Of a DNA stretch of 64,000 bases, positions 37,501-52,500 are shown piece by piece; position 1 is the first letter of the stretch; every line of letters starts with the position of its first letter. The DNA is from Owenia fusiformis (Eukaryota > Annelida > Polychaeta > Sabellida > Oweniidae). The stretch is from assembly GCA_903813345.2 (NCBI GenBank), contig CAIIXF020000011.1, positions 17,217,754 to 17,281,753 on the forward strand. The letters are read 5' to 3'. A program made the position numbers and the translations under genes. The notes under the pieces were generated by a model. The model did not search any database and was not told the DNA's origin. It worked only from the letters and a program-made list of their open reading frames with translations.

Positions 37501-40500
37501 TTTCTTCTTTTGATGCCAAGGGGTATAATAGATCTTTTCTTTCGCTTCCTGGAAGGGAAAGGCAAGCTATATATTTCCTAAACTGATCTAGACTACCGGA
37601 GCGTTTCCAGTTCACTGTGTTAACCAGATCGGAGCGTTTCTTGAATATGAGAATGTCATCATTTTTAAGGCTGGATTTTCGGTCATCAAATCACTATTAC
37701 GATAATGTATGGTGCGTTGAAGCATTGGAATTTGACTAAAATATACGTTGGTGCTCTAGTCTTGGCTCAACTAATCACATGTATCGACAAAAGGGGTTTT
37801 GACCGGTAGAATGACAAATACGTTTTTGAATTTTGATAACTATACTGCTTCGTACAGCTCTTCCTAATTGCTTCAACCGTCAACAGCCAGCCAAGTACAA
37901 CATGAATATCACACCCATCGAATGGTATACTCGAAATATGGAACTCATACCTCTTATTCCCATTATTGGGGAAATCGTCAGATGGCTCATCATTCCCGCC
38001 AGCCAGTTTTCCTACTCCGGAGCGTTTCTTTGTTTACTTTCAGTAATGAAACGCTCCGTCGCGCATGTAGGAGCGGATTTACATTACCCCATATATCCAA
38101 GAGGCTGCTTGTCTTTATTTAGGAAAGTGATTTGTGACGTTCTCTCTTCTAAGGGTACTTTTAAAAGATATAATTTGAATCTTAAATTCTTAACGTAGTT
38201 CAAAGTTAAAACTGCTCCGTCACAGCTGACAAAAAATGTAAACATTATTTTTTATAAAAAATATTAAAAATACCCAATACATCAAGATATCATGAATACC
38301 TTCAGAGTTATGCTGAAAACATATGTAAATATTATCGTGTCACTGTATTGTACCATTAAAAAGAAATAAAACAAATGGTACATTTTGGAGTATGATACCC
38401 TGGCGCCGTTTCCAATAGCTTTTACTCTTAGCGTTGTTGGACTTTAAACAAAAGTTAAAATTACCCGCAAATGATATACGCATTGCATGGAGTAAGAAAT
38501 TTTCTTTGGTATAGCGAAACATATGAGTAAAAAAATAAATTGTTTGGGTTTCTTAGTGTTTCTATGCAAAATAGCACGCTCCGTCACAGCGGACAAATTT
38601 TTCGATACCAGCCTGTGGCAATGCCCCCAAAGTAAACACGAGGAAAATGAAAAAGTCCAAAAAGGATTAACACAAATTTCAATCAAGTACTGTGCTTATG
38701 CTTCATCATGAACAAAACAAAGCTGATATGGTTTCATTGAAATGTGTGTCCTAACTCTCAATCTTCAGGAATGCATAATTAGAATGTGTTTTGAGACATG
38801 TTTTATTTCGTAAAAGGAAAAGCTGATTGCTCCAGGGACTTTAAAGATTCTGAATTTGGATGACAAAAATGTACTGAAACCAATGGATATCATGAGCTTT
38901 TTCAATTGAGAAATAACACGGGGAACGCTAATCTTAGAACAATTCAGTTTTTCTTTCAATTAATGTTTGATACGTCAAAATAAGGAATAGTAATGCATCA
39001 AACATTGTAAAAAATGATTGCCTTTTTGATGAAAATGAGGTCAACATCTTTGAAAAAGTGTGTTGATGGGTTGATTGCTAGTTCAATATTTCCAAGTCTG
39101 TTTGTTCTCAAGTAACAGTTGCTGCCTTTTCATACAACTGAGAGTACATGAGTCATGACTCAATTTTTACTTGTAGGTATTGAGCAATTCATAGAGCAGG
39201 CCAGAGCATATGGTACAACGACAGAGACAGACATAGTTCACAATTATTGTAGGGGCTCAATGGAGTGTACGGAGATCATGTCATGCATGACAGATACAAA
39301 GAGAAAACCAACTGAGGTACAGTAATCTGGGAATGAATTAAAAATAAGCTTAATACTTTTTGAGGAATTGATTGATAGCCTTCGTCGTATTAAGAAAAAG
39401 TGGAATATCTATTAATTATGGAAATGTGAACACTTTTAGATGGCTTCATCAATGTTTATTGTAGAAACAAGAAATTCCTGTATAATGACTGGTGTTCACT
39501 TAAAGGCCCACTATACTTAATTCAGAATAAAAAAATAAAACAATGATCATTGAAACATGTTACTCACACACCTGTTCAAATATGACACAAAGTTTGATTA
39601 ATGCTTTAATATTGAACCAAGAAAAAATAACTCGCATTTGAAGTTCAGAGATCATTAGACATTCATGTACATGTTAAACAAAGTGCATGTTTTAAATTAC
39701 CATCACTGTATTTTATTTCTAGTTGAGTGCCATATTCCAAGCTCTGGAATGTATCCTGCTACGTATTGCTGATGATCTGCAGAAGTTCAAGATAGTAGGA
39801 GAAAATATTGTGAAAAAGATGCTGACCTCCAATATGAACCAGGTTTGTCAAAATTCTTTTTTTACACATGAGTTTATTCAATGAGTCAACAAAAATGTAC
39901 AAACCATTGATTACCAACATTTTATAAAAAAAACAACATTAGGGGCAATTTTCTCATGACATTTTTATCCCGATGTCAGTACTTTCAATTATGATATTAA
40001 AATTGACTTGTATTGACTGAAATGCTCATATGTCTGATTTCACCTTGAATATTAACTTCTTGACTACCTGGAGTGACGAGATTTCTCGTCACCTCAGAAA
40101 TAACCCTGAAACCCGAGAAAATCCGTCACAAAGTTTCTCACTAAAATTGCTCTTATTGGAACAATTTTCATCCAATTTACACAAAAATTGTTTTCAATTG
40201 TGTAGAAATGATCTCGTCTGCAGTCTCGTTTTACTAAGTTGAGCATCCAAAATTGTATAGGTATGTAGTACAAAATCTAAAGGTGGCAAAAATGACTAAT
40301 TCTCTGGTTTCAACCGATTTAAGAGCCTGGGATTCAAGAGGTTAAAAATGCAAATTTAATGCATCTTTGTTTTCTAGATATACTTCTTGCTTGCGATGCG
40401 TAACAAATCAGGACAGATAAAGTCTGCACTGAAGCTTCTGTCGGCCATGGTATCCCAGAGTGCAGAGATGGCACGTCAAGTACAGACGCAATTTGACTTT

Positions 40501-43500
40501 TCATGCAGAAACCTTCCACCCTTGTTAAACAGACGAGACACCAAGGTAATTCCAAATATGACTCACAGTACAAAATATCCTATTAGGAGTGTGTAATGTG
40601 TATGAAGAAGACTGTAATTCTAATTTTGGTCTCATCTTGACATTGGCTGTGTAGGTGGAACCCATTTTGTTAGTTTTTTTGTAAAAAGGCCAGGTTTCTT
40701 TGTCTAGAAAAAAATGAGTTTTCTGTAAGCACCAAATCATTGGACTACTATTAATATAAGGCATTAACACGCAAAATGTCACCACCTGCCATTTGTTACA
40801 AATGCCAACAGTTGTTACATCAACCACTGAATGCCAAACACCAACCACCGAACACTGGCCACAAAAAAGTTGGAGACTGTAATATTAATTACTCGCCACT
40901 TCTGACGGTGACATAATAACTGGACTAATATAACTGACAAATCTTCAACATATCTTGAAAAAATTGAGAAACTTGATTCTTTCTAATTTGTGCAGGACCC
41001 AAGAGATGTGAGAACCTGTTATCTTCATTTTATGATGTCTTTCCTTGTAACTGGAGACAAGGGGACAATCAGTGCTATTGTTGACTCAAAGGGCTTTCTC
41101 AATGGCTTGTTCCCAGGGCTGAAGTCAGACAAGGCCTTCACTATACAATTGGTCTTGAATACACTGTTGGAAAAGGTAGGGGTTTGTAGCAGTTTAGGTT
41201 GGTTAGTTGAGAATGATTGTGTTCCAATCATTTCCATTTTAGGTGAAATTGAAGTTTCATTAAATTCATGAAAAAAGACTGTTAAAAGGATCCTTCATTA
41301 CTGTTAAACAGCTGCTGTTAAATTGCTGGGGTTTATTTCAAAACCATGTGCATCTACCTTTGATTCCATATGATTCTGCAATCTTATAACATGTTGGTGC
41401 ATTTGTCCAGGTTAAGTACTTTCTGTCGATATTACAGATATCTTAGATATCATCTCTTAATATTACAGGTGGTAAGAAACCCTGGTATTTCCAAGACATC
41501 CAAGATCAGACTTTTCAATGATTTCACTCTGAAACAAGTTGCTCTGTTGTATGAATGGAAAGGTCAGGGAAAGAATATCAAAGAGAATGAGTCTGAGACA
41601 CCTGCAGTGGACCTTAACAGACCACCCGCTAGTAGTGCTGAAATAGATGCTGTTCTACAAACTGTGCAGGAATTCATGATGGAAGTTTGCTGCTCCGTGA
41701 ATTATGGAATCAACTTTCACGACAGGACAATTGGTACATCTGGAAAGTAAGGCTACTGTAATAAATTAAAATTATAATTATATTCTAGGAGTTTCTTGAG
41801 TTAGAGTTAAAGAATGTTTTGAATGAATTAAATTAGCTCATTAGGGCATTAGCAGCATTTACATTTCAGTAATATTATATGGTACCATATGGCAATATCT
41901 GAATGTGATCTGAACTGAAATTCTTTATTTCAATTCTATATTTCCTACACCTAAACGTATCCAAAATAAATAAGTGTGTATTCTTTCAGAAACATGAATC
42001 ATATCCTTACAAATCTTATGAACTCACTGAGTAAACCGTACGATCATGACCTCACCAGACAGTTGATAGTGAACATACTACGCCAGTGTCCAGACCAAAT
42101 TGGCCAGTACCTACCTACGTTTCAGTACTCTCTGTCTCCTAGGGTCTCACCTAAATGGTTGGCAGCCATGCACTTTTTAAGTGAGGTAAGTCAATTATGA
42201 TAGATGAGTAAAAAGTAGAATTGCAATATGTTCAATAACTTTTGGATAAAGAATCACAGAATATCTGAACAAAAGGGGGGGGGTTTCGCTCGCACCCCCT
42301 TAACCCCTCCATGACTACAGGCCTGCCACATAATACAATTGAGGGATTTGACCAAACAGAGTGTCATTTACATATTTGTTGATTACAAAATGTTACATTA
42401 AACATATTATAGATAATTTTTATATCCATCTTTCTTGTCTAGATCTACTCAGTTCAGACACCAGAGACATTACAGTTTAGTGAGAACACACCAACAACAA
42501 AGATGGTTGCCATGACAATGACACTTCTAGCCCCACTACCATTAATCAGCTATCCCATAATGCAATCTGTCAAGGTACAATATGCACTTGCCTCCAATTT
42601 AACTCACTTCAGTTATATTAAACTGTCAGTCATTTATCATGTGTATATATACATTCCAGTAAATAAAACTTTAATCTTCAGGTATATTGTTAAATATTGA
42701 ATATAATGTTTACTATCAAAAACAAATATTAAATATAGTATACTTTACTATTATGTCACCACCAAAAGTGGTGACATATTGTTATGGTCTCCGTTTTTTT
42801 TGCGACGGCGTCCGGCGGTTGGTGGTTGGTGTCCGGTGGTTGGCGTCCGGCGGTTGGCGTCCGGCGGTTGGCGTCCGGCGTCTGTAACAATTTCTTACAA
42901 CTTCCTATAACTTAACAAATACTGTTTAGACTGACTTCAATTTTTTTCTAAATCATCTACATGTTCTCAGAAGTTCAAATCTGACTTTAGATTTGACATT
43001 TGACCTTCAATGACCTTCTCAAGGTCAAAAAGGTCTTTTTTCAACTTGCTTCACATTGACTAAATTTTTTTTCAAAATTATCTACATGTTCTCAGAAATT
43101 CAAATCTGACTTTAGATTTGACATTTGACCTTCAAATCTGACTTTAGATTTGACATTTGACCTTCAATGACCTTCTCAAGGTCAAAAAAGGTCAAAAAGG
43201 TCTGTTTTCAACTTGCTTCAAATTGACTAAATTTTTTTTTCAAAATCATCTACGTGTTCTCAGAAATTCAAATCTGACTTTAGATTTGACTTAAGATTTG
43301 ACATTTGACCTTCAATGACCTTCTCAAAGTCAAAAAAGGTCAAAAAGGTCTTTTTTTAACTTGCTTCAAATTGACTAAATTTTTTTTTCAAAATCATCTA
43401 CATGTTCTCAGAAATTCAAATCTGACTTTAGATTTGACATTTTACCTTCAATGACCTTCTCAAAGTCAAAAAAGGTCTGTTTTCAACTTGCTTCAAATTG

Positions 43501-46500
43501 ACTAAATTTTTTTTTTCAAAATCATCTACGTGTTCTCAGAAATTCAAATCTGACTTAAGATTTGACTTAAGATTTGACATTTGACCTTCAATGACCTTCT
43601 CAAGGTCAAAAAGGTCTGTTTTCAACTTGCTTCAAATTGACTAAAAAAAATTTTCAAAATCATCTTCGTGTTCTCAGAAATTCAAATCTGACTTTAGATT
43701 TGACTTAAGATTTGACATTTGACCTTCAATGACCTTCTCAAAGTCAAAAAAGGTCAAAAAGGTCTTTTTTCAACTTGCTTCAAATTGACTAAAATTTTTT
43801 TTCAAAATCATCTACATGTTCTCAAAAATTCAAATCTGACTTTAGATTTGACATTTGACCTTCAATGACCTTCTCAATGTCAAAAAAGGTCAAAAAGGTA
43901 TTTTTTCATCTTGCTTCAAATTGACTAAATTTTTTTTCAAAATCATCTACATTCTACATGTTCTCAGAAATTCAAATATGACTTTAGATTTGACTTTAGA
44001 TTTGACATTTGACCTTCTCAAGGTCAAAAAGGTCTGTTTTCAACTTGCTTCAAATTGACCAAATTTTTTTTTCAAAATCATCTACATCTTTTCAGAAGTT
44101 CAAATTTGACTTTACAAGTTCAAATCTGACTTATATTAAGTTTGAACTCATAATATTGTGAGCAACTAGGTGGTGACATTTTGTCATGTTAATGCCTTGT
44201 TACTATTTACTGTACTTCAGAAACCTGAGCAGTTTATTAGGCATACAGTTGTTGAGTTCACTCAGAAGATACTGCTGAAAGTGAAGACATTCATTGGTCA
44301 TCTCCATAGTGACAAATTCAAGTCAAAGCATGCATGGCTGACAAAGAAACACCACACAGAATACATACAGTCTTTACAGGAATCTCTGATAAAGGTAGTA
44401 AGAGTATTTAAAAGCCTTATATAAAGTTCAAACCACTGTGGTTTATATTATAGTTCTACCCAAATGGTGGGAAATATTTGAAAATCTATTTGAAAACTTT
44501 TTCTAAAATGGTTTTTCAACTCAAAAAGTCATGTATGAATGATTAACTATATTTTCAAACTATACATGGGGCCTTTAAAAAGCGACATGGAAATTGTTTT
44601 TTGGGGTAAAATGGTAAAATTAGGATATTTGTTATTGAATAATCTGTTCAGCAGATTTACACAGTATTTCTATGATATGTACAATAATATTTGTATGGCA
44701 TTCTATTTCAGACACTACCAGATTTGAAGAGTCTTTGGAGCTGCTGGCTCCTTTGTGATAAACCAGCCAATGAGGATCCAGCAGAAACGGATATAGCCAA
44801 TGAAAAATCAGTAAAACTTGAAGCAACCAATGAAAAGACAGATGACAATAAATCCACCAATGAGATTGCACCAAAAGATAACACAGTGCCACCTATTGAG
44901 ACATCTAGTAAGTGAATTGTGAATTTATTGCATATTAAATATTGTATTTTACAAAGTTATCTCAGATCATCAATAAGTCTGAAAGGACAACAGAAAATAC
45001 TGTAAATGATAATTGTTACATGCTCTGTATGATCTTAAACATCTGAAAATAAGTCCTGTTTGAAGCCTCAATATATAGACTATTTAGTCTAGGAACAATG
45101 GTGTGTTACATTTGTCTATGGAGTATTTCTTCATTCCCATTTTCACTACATGTTGTATTTTTTTATCATAAGTTGTTTTCAATAAATTGAGAGGTTATTC
45201 TTAAATGACTTTTTGTGGTCGATTTTGAAACTACCAAACACCAACTGGAAGTTTAAAATTGAATGTCTTCCCATTATTATGTCCGTAAAACTCCTGTTTT
45301 TGTAGGTAAGGCTGTATTGACTATTGATGTCCTGTCACATGCCAAACTAGTTCTTGAAACCCTCGGTATTTACGTCGACACTTTCCCAGAATCCTCTCTT
45401 GATGATGTCATAGATGTTCCCAAACTTCTTGAAGATGTAGAATCAATTTCACGTTCATCTAGACTATCTTCTCCTGAAGGAAGTCAAGATTTGCAGATAT
45501 ATGTGCTTCAGATTCTTTCTAAGCTAGATGCAAAGAAATTGCTGGATATCCCTCATGTAAGTTGTAAACTTAATCGTATTATTATGTCACCACCAGAAGT
45601 GGTGACATATTGTTATTGTCCACTTTTTTAGCTCAGTGTTCTGCAGTTGGTGTTTTGGCGTCTGTAACTAATAGTGTTCGGTGGTCAGTGTCTGTAACAA
45701 ATGACAGGTAGTGATGACCAGAAGTGGTGACTTATTGTTATCGTCTCCATCCAATTCTTTTTAGCTCAGTGTTCTGCAGTTGGTGTTTTGCTTTCGGCAT
45801 CTGTAACTAATAGTGTTTGGTGGTCAGTGTCTGTAACAAATGACACGTGGTGACATTTTGCATGTAAATCCCTGCACTTGTCTCCCAATTCAGATTTTTT
45901 ATATGCTGGTGTGTTATAGAACGATATAGTACATGTACATGCAATATAATACTGTTATTGAAATAAGCATATGAAAACAATAAAATGGTGCCTTCTTGAA
46001 AAAATAGAACAAACTATAATAGGCTATAATGTGTGTTCTTTGAATATATAATGTATTGTGCACGTTAGAGACCTCATGCATTGTAATAGCATTCATATTG
46101 AAATCATTATCTCTTTTATTGAATTGAAAAAATATCATGATATGATTTTAAATGATTTTGCTTTTAAAAATATAACATTCCAAAAAAATATAGAGAACGA
46201 GTGTCAAATATAGATTGCGACAAGTAGATAAAAATGATATCAAGACATGTTTGCTCATTCAGATATCAATATCCATTCATGGATAAAAGTCATATAACTC
46301 ATTTCAATTTTATATTTCAATTGTCTACTTTCAGGAGGAGAATGAGAAGAGCGTTGTATATAAACTATTGGAGTTGTTACTTCACACTTCGGATGATACC
46401 AGTCTTAATATTGCAACCATGAAGTCACTTTGTCAGGTATGTACTGTTATTTATAGGATATCCTATAATTTTGAGGAATATCATTTTTTATCTACGAGGT

Positions 46501-49500
46501 GATATTGATATCTGCACGAGAGAGTAAAGCGAACGAGTGCATATATCAATATCAACGAGTAGATTAAAATGATATTCTGAAAAAAATCATAGGATGTTCT
46601 TATTATCCTACATTTACAAGGAGTGTACTTAATGTATATTATCATTGTAAAATGAATTTCATGCCAAATAGAGTACATTTGGCGGGAAATCAACAAGCGG
46701 AGTATATCGTCACAATATCCTCCGCATACTGGGTTTTCCGGAGTATATCGTCACGATATCCTCCGCCCGGAGTATATCGTTACGATATCCTCCGGATATT
46801 CAATTTGCCAATAAATATCAAATTTATTTTTCATGTTATTATACATTAAGTACACTAAGTGTAGGATAAGTTAAGTTATGCTACCAACATTTATATGAGT
46901 TTCCCAGCTCGATCACTCAATTGTTTTCTGTATGCTCCAGTCCTTAGTACATGTAGGATTGCTTTATCGCTGTTATGTTGACATATTTTTGTGATTTAAT
47001 AATAAAAGAATGAAAAAGATATTACAAATTTGGGTGGGGATGTTACTTCGTAATTTACTGTTATGATATAATTTCTTATGGCAACACCCGTTAAACACAA
47101 GACAAATGACATTTTACATAACTTTATAGTAGACAATTTATTTTAGAACTTACATTTACATGAATAAGAATTTTTCTATTTTTTCACATGGTTCAGAACA
47201 CAATATGCATTAGGGATGTCACGGGACAAAAATACAGGATGGGAATTGTCCATTCCGGGACGGGACTTTCGGGATGGGACAGAACATAACCAACAAAATA
47301 GTTAATCACAGTAAAAAACTTACATTTTCCGTCTACTTCCGGTTTGCTCATGCAGCGCGGATCTTTTAAACGTCACAAAAGACTGCACATGTTGCGCAAA
47401 ACTTGTTATCTGAGATTAATTTTAAGTTGTTACTTTTCCCTGTGACATCCCTACAATGCATGTACCACTGCTATATACTATTTCAGATCTTAGATGGCAC
47501 TGGAATCTTCACTCAGCATAAAACAGAGTTGAATATCTGGTTCACTGAGCTACAGCACCTGGCTAAACTCAATAAAGACCCCTCGGCTATTTTGACTCTC
47601 TTAGAACGGGGATTTCAGGCCCTTCTTGAAGACCCCTTCAAGTATATTGATAAAATCAGGGCTTTGGGGTCATCTGAGAACAGTGGCAAAGAGAAAGTGG
47701 AAGAAAACATGGAATGTGACTTAGATGTCAACATCAAAGGTACGGTATCTCTATTTTTATGTCGTGTTATAGGGACTGATTTAGAATTTTGAGTCAGGTA
47801 TGGTGACTCCATTGAATGGGAGGCTTGAAGGAGGGTGAATGGGAGGTTAGAGGTATGATGTCCATTGAATGGGAGGCTAGGGGTAGGGTTGGTGCAAGGA
47901 ACAAAACAAGATATCTAATGTAGAATATGGAAGGACATTTTAATCAACAAAATTTTCTGTTAGTGTTACTCCACTCTGTTTGCCCCATGATGTTTAAGAG
48001 CACACTTAAAACTGCTTATTGTCAGATCTTGAATATGATAAGTTTTGTATTACAAGTAGCCTAAAATGCTGCATAAAGATGTCTCTGATAATTGAGATAA
48101 AAGATGGCAGCATTGCAGATATACATTGAGATGCAGACCAGGCACAGATCCTTGAGTATGAAGAACAGTACAATAGCCAGATAGAAACACCCCAGGCAGG
48201 CTATTATAGAGCAATAGTAGTTCACCTCTATAGCAAGCCACCAGTCAAACTGACCTGAAATAAAAGAACAAAAAACAGTAGCGTTAAAAAGATGCCATTG
48301 AAAAGCACAAAGAGCAACAGTTGTAAAACAAAAGAACAAATGAAACCAATATGAAATTGTCAAGAATTTGAAAAATAAGACAAGTTGCTAAATCTAATTC
48401 TGATTCCCCTTTATAATATAAATCTTAACTCAAATGAACACCTCTCAATGTGAACACTTAAGTCTCAATTTATAGATGTCTCATTATGTTGAATGTAATC
48501 AGAGCATCTTAATGTGAACACACTCCCGATGTGAACACTTTAGTTGGCCCCATTCAATTTAAACATGTTTTACTGTACGTGAAGAAGGTCAGGCTAGATT
48601 TATTTCATGTGCTAGTCTAAAAAGCAAGGAAGTCATTCTGACCATTTTCAGTATTTGTTTGTGTGTAAACAACAGTTTTTTACACACAGTGCAGTATATA
48701 ACACTTCTTCATATCAGTGAAAAATACAAATAAACACATATTAGACATAAATAGATTTAAAGTAGCATATCCCATGGATGGGATGGATATATGGCGTTAC
48801 CAAACATTTGAAAACAAGTTATAATTATTTAATATCTCATTGCATATTATATTTATACATTATTGTTGTTGCTGATAAAGGTTCCTGTGTCAGTGTAACA
48901 CAATCAGATTTACTTTGATAAGCTGGAATTGAGAGAACAATCACCGCCTTTGGTACTTTAATCTTGCAGCATCATCATGTTCTCAATAATATTAATCTTT
49001 AAGCTCAATTAATCCGAGAGCATCAAGTTCAAAGCACAAGATTAGTAATTGGTGATTACATAGACTGACTCACATTATAGAGTGCCTTTCTAATTGACAT
49101 ATGTCACCTCAAGTGTCTTACACAATATTAAGATGAGTTTTTTCTATAATATGCCATATATCTGTACTTGATTTCATAGAATCATGATTGATTAGTAATT
49201 TTCTCTTATTTATGCTCATAGTTTTGCTAGAAAAGAATTTGCTATAATAGATGGATATATAGATGGCAGAAGTTGTTTTGGTCAGGCTAGAATTACAGAG
49301 CATATTACACTTTCTGATGACAATTTGGCTATAGCGAGCAACCATTTTGAAAATAGTGTCCATTTTGTGTGTATTTTACGATTTTTGCTATATACTTTGT
49401 TTGTAAAAATGCCAGCCATGGCTGTTCAATGGGATTTCCTATGCGTTGGCTTTGCTGTGATCTAGTTTATTAAGAAGGCCATTGAACATTATAATGAGCT

Positions 49501-52500
49501 GGGAAATATGTAAGGCCTTACCTAGTACTATTTGTATAAAGAACATAATAGCTCCAACAATACAGTTAGGTTGGTTAAGGTAACTGTTCTTCCCAACCAG
49601 ATACTCCACAAAGCCAAACCCTGTACCATATCTAGAATAATACAAAACGTACTGCTATGGTTTGGTAAAACATATCTTTGATTGAACACCTCAATATTGA
49701 ATTGCTCAAAATGTGAATGTTAGGTATGCTCTTGCATTAGGTACCTAAATATTAGGTTTTTATGCATAAGATACATTTATTTGTTAATATGAGGTATGTA
49801 TTCATATAAGGTTTGTTCATGTGAGGTATTGTTCAGATGAGATTTGTTCATATGAGATATGTGTTTATATGGGGTGCGTTCATATAAGTATGTGTTTGTT
49901 TGAGGTATACATTTATATGCGGTATGTGTTCATATGGAGTGTGTTCATATGAGGTATGTGTTTGTATGAGGTGTAAGTTCATGTGAGTTGGGTCATATGA
50001 GGTGTGGTCAAATGAGGTATGTGTTCAATTGAGGTTTGAGTGTTTAAAATGTTAAATGTTTTATTTCTTTCATAATACTATTCAACAAATTAATACAGGG
50101 CCTTAACGCTGAAGCATTATTCAATTGATGTATTTGATTGTATTGGATGTATGTTTAAATAAGGTAGATATAGGTGTTGAGCAAATAGTATTAACCCTAA
50201 TTCCCTTTCATTAGTTTTAATAAAGCAATTGACATGCTGTATAATCAAAACTTAATCTAATAAATACTAAAAAGGCATATGAGCTTAATCCACCTTCAGA
50301 ATATTGTAGTAATTAGTAGCCTGGCCAGAACAAGTCATGCCTCTCTATTTTCTCAATAACTTTCTCAATTTTGAATATTTCTTCATGAAATTTTCATAGA
50401 ATAAACTTTAAAAAATTCCTAATATACAATTTTTTTTATATGGTAAATGCCTCATTAATTTTATTGTTACAACTTTTTAAAAAATAATGTCATATTCTGT
50501 TGATGGGTCATTTTTGTCGCCATTTGAAAGCATCTTTTATCTCCATCAAGTATGACAATAGGCGAGTAGAAATGCCTTTTATGGGACAAGTAGTATAGAG
50601 GCTTGAGATCATGAGGTCTTGAAATAGTATGATGGATTTAGAACACTAAAAAAGGTAAATGATCCCCTATCAAAGACTGAAATCAAATTTGTAGACCATA
50701 TTAGGACAGAACGTAATTTAGATTTTTTGTATCTTTTTAGAAAAAATGGCAACAAAAATGACCCATCAACAGAATATGACATTATTTTTTAAAAGGTTGT
50801 AACAATGAAATTAAGGAGGCATTTACCATATAAAAAAATTTGTATGTTAGGAATTCTTTAAAGTTTATTCTGTGAAAATTTCATGAAAAAATATTCAAAA
50901 TTGAGAAAGTTATTGAGAAAATAGAGAGGCATGACTTGTTCTGGCCAGGCTACTAATCTAAAAAGAGGTCTAATATATAACTTTACCTTGAAGTAAGAAC
51001 TCTTGAGCATGACATGTGTTCATTCAAGTCACACATGGCCACATATTGCGGATCCTTATGCTTCCTAATCTCAATATACAGGGCATATAAGGACACGATG
51101 ATCCCGATCGCATTGAAGAGTGTGTGGTCAAATGTGTTTGACCATATCAGATATCCCAAACTTGTCGGAAACATTCTTCAGTGTTCTTTTCTTTCTTGGA
51201 ATGTGTAGCTGAAGTTAGATACTGATACTTTTGAAGTTGTAGTGTTAGTTCAGTTCCTCTTTTTGTTCAATATTGTTACCTTCAGATAGATTACAGGAAA
51301 CACTGATGTTGTGTAGTTAGGTCTTGTTTTTTGTTTGCTTGGTTACTTGTTCAGCTTCTTGCTCTGTAGCTGTAAATTCTTTGCTGCAATTACTCTGTAA
51401 ATGGAAATTCCAGCTCTTCTTCAGTTATCAGATATGTGTAAATGTACATGTATACAGAACTGTTACAATATATCAATCTTATACTTAGACTTTGTCCAGC
51501 TTATTGAAGTATCTCAGATTGTCCTGTCTGTCTCGTCATTGATCAGATGTACTGCTTTGATAAATTGCAAGTAATGCTAATAACCTGACCAAATTACAAT
51601 ACGTCAGTCTATTAATCTGCTGTTCCAAACACACACAACAGGCCTGACTATACTGGAAATGATTGCTTCCTTTACAAATACTACCTGTGCAGTGAAACCT
51701 GTCTAAGTGGAACACCTTTGGTACCTCTAAAGAGTCTTCCATTTCTGAGCTGGTCCACATATAGAGGATCATTTATTTAACATGAAGTTAATTAGTCTTG
51801 GAACTCTGAAGTGTTCCATTAATGGATATGTTCCAGTTTACATGTTTCCCTGTAAGTAAAAAGTGTTCACTGTAGGTAGGTGTTCATTACAGATAGGGTT
51901 TTTTTATACAAAAGTCAATGTAAAATGTGTTTGAAGTGGTTTTCCCTTAACACAGGTGTTCACTAAGACAGGTTTTACTGTATTTTGCAAATGTGTTAAG
52001 GTGTATGGTGTGATATATTCAATGCTTTATTGTTCAAAGGATGATATTTATAGTTATCTATATTTTATATTGTACATTGTTCTCTGTTTAATGTCATTCA
52101 ATGCGATTTTTGTTTGTTCAGTATGTCCAGATAATGAACAATATTTTAAAACATTATTATTGTGTAGAAATAACTTTTGTATAGTGTATAGTTGATACAA
52201 TTGCCTTTTTAATTCAGTTAATGTCAATATGATTTCAATAGATGCCAATTAAGGGAAGCTCATCACCAAGAAGATTATTAGCAAAATCAGAAAAATGATA
52301 TTGTTAATTGATTTAACTTTGCAACCCTCCCCCTACTAGAACAAGCTGTGTGAGAAGATGTGTAGCCAAGAGGGGGGGGGGGGTTACAGAGCCTTGTAGC
52401 TAGACTTACAAACTTTGTTTGGTACAAAGAAAGTCAATGATACAGGGTGTCCAAAAAAAACAGGACCGTAAGAAAGTTGAATAACTCGTTCAATTTTGCA

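Larger units (their letters stand above)
33069..38786. repeat. 5.7-kb inverted repeat in URB1 intron 1
   Basis: Strongest arm match: 33525-34000 against 38190-38620 inverted, both with TTTGTCCGCTGTGACGGAGC twice about 365 bp apart and AAAATGTACCATTT between. Matches resume at 34880-34920 against 38040-38085 (CTCCTACATGC, GACGGAGCGTTTCATT) and at the outer ends near 33090-33140 against 38700-38760. The outer blocks also resemble SLC35F exon 1. CGGAGCGTTTC or its complement recurs at 34908, 35316, 37579, 37630, 38018 and 38049. Confidence 0.75.

Noticed and set aside
37833-38198. 121-codon plus-strand frame
   Set aside because: Lies across the right arm of the inverted repeat; its codons coincide with repeated CGGAGCGTTTC words.
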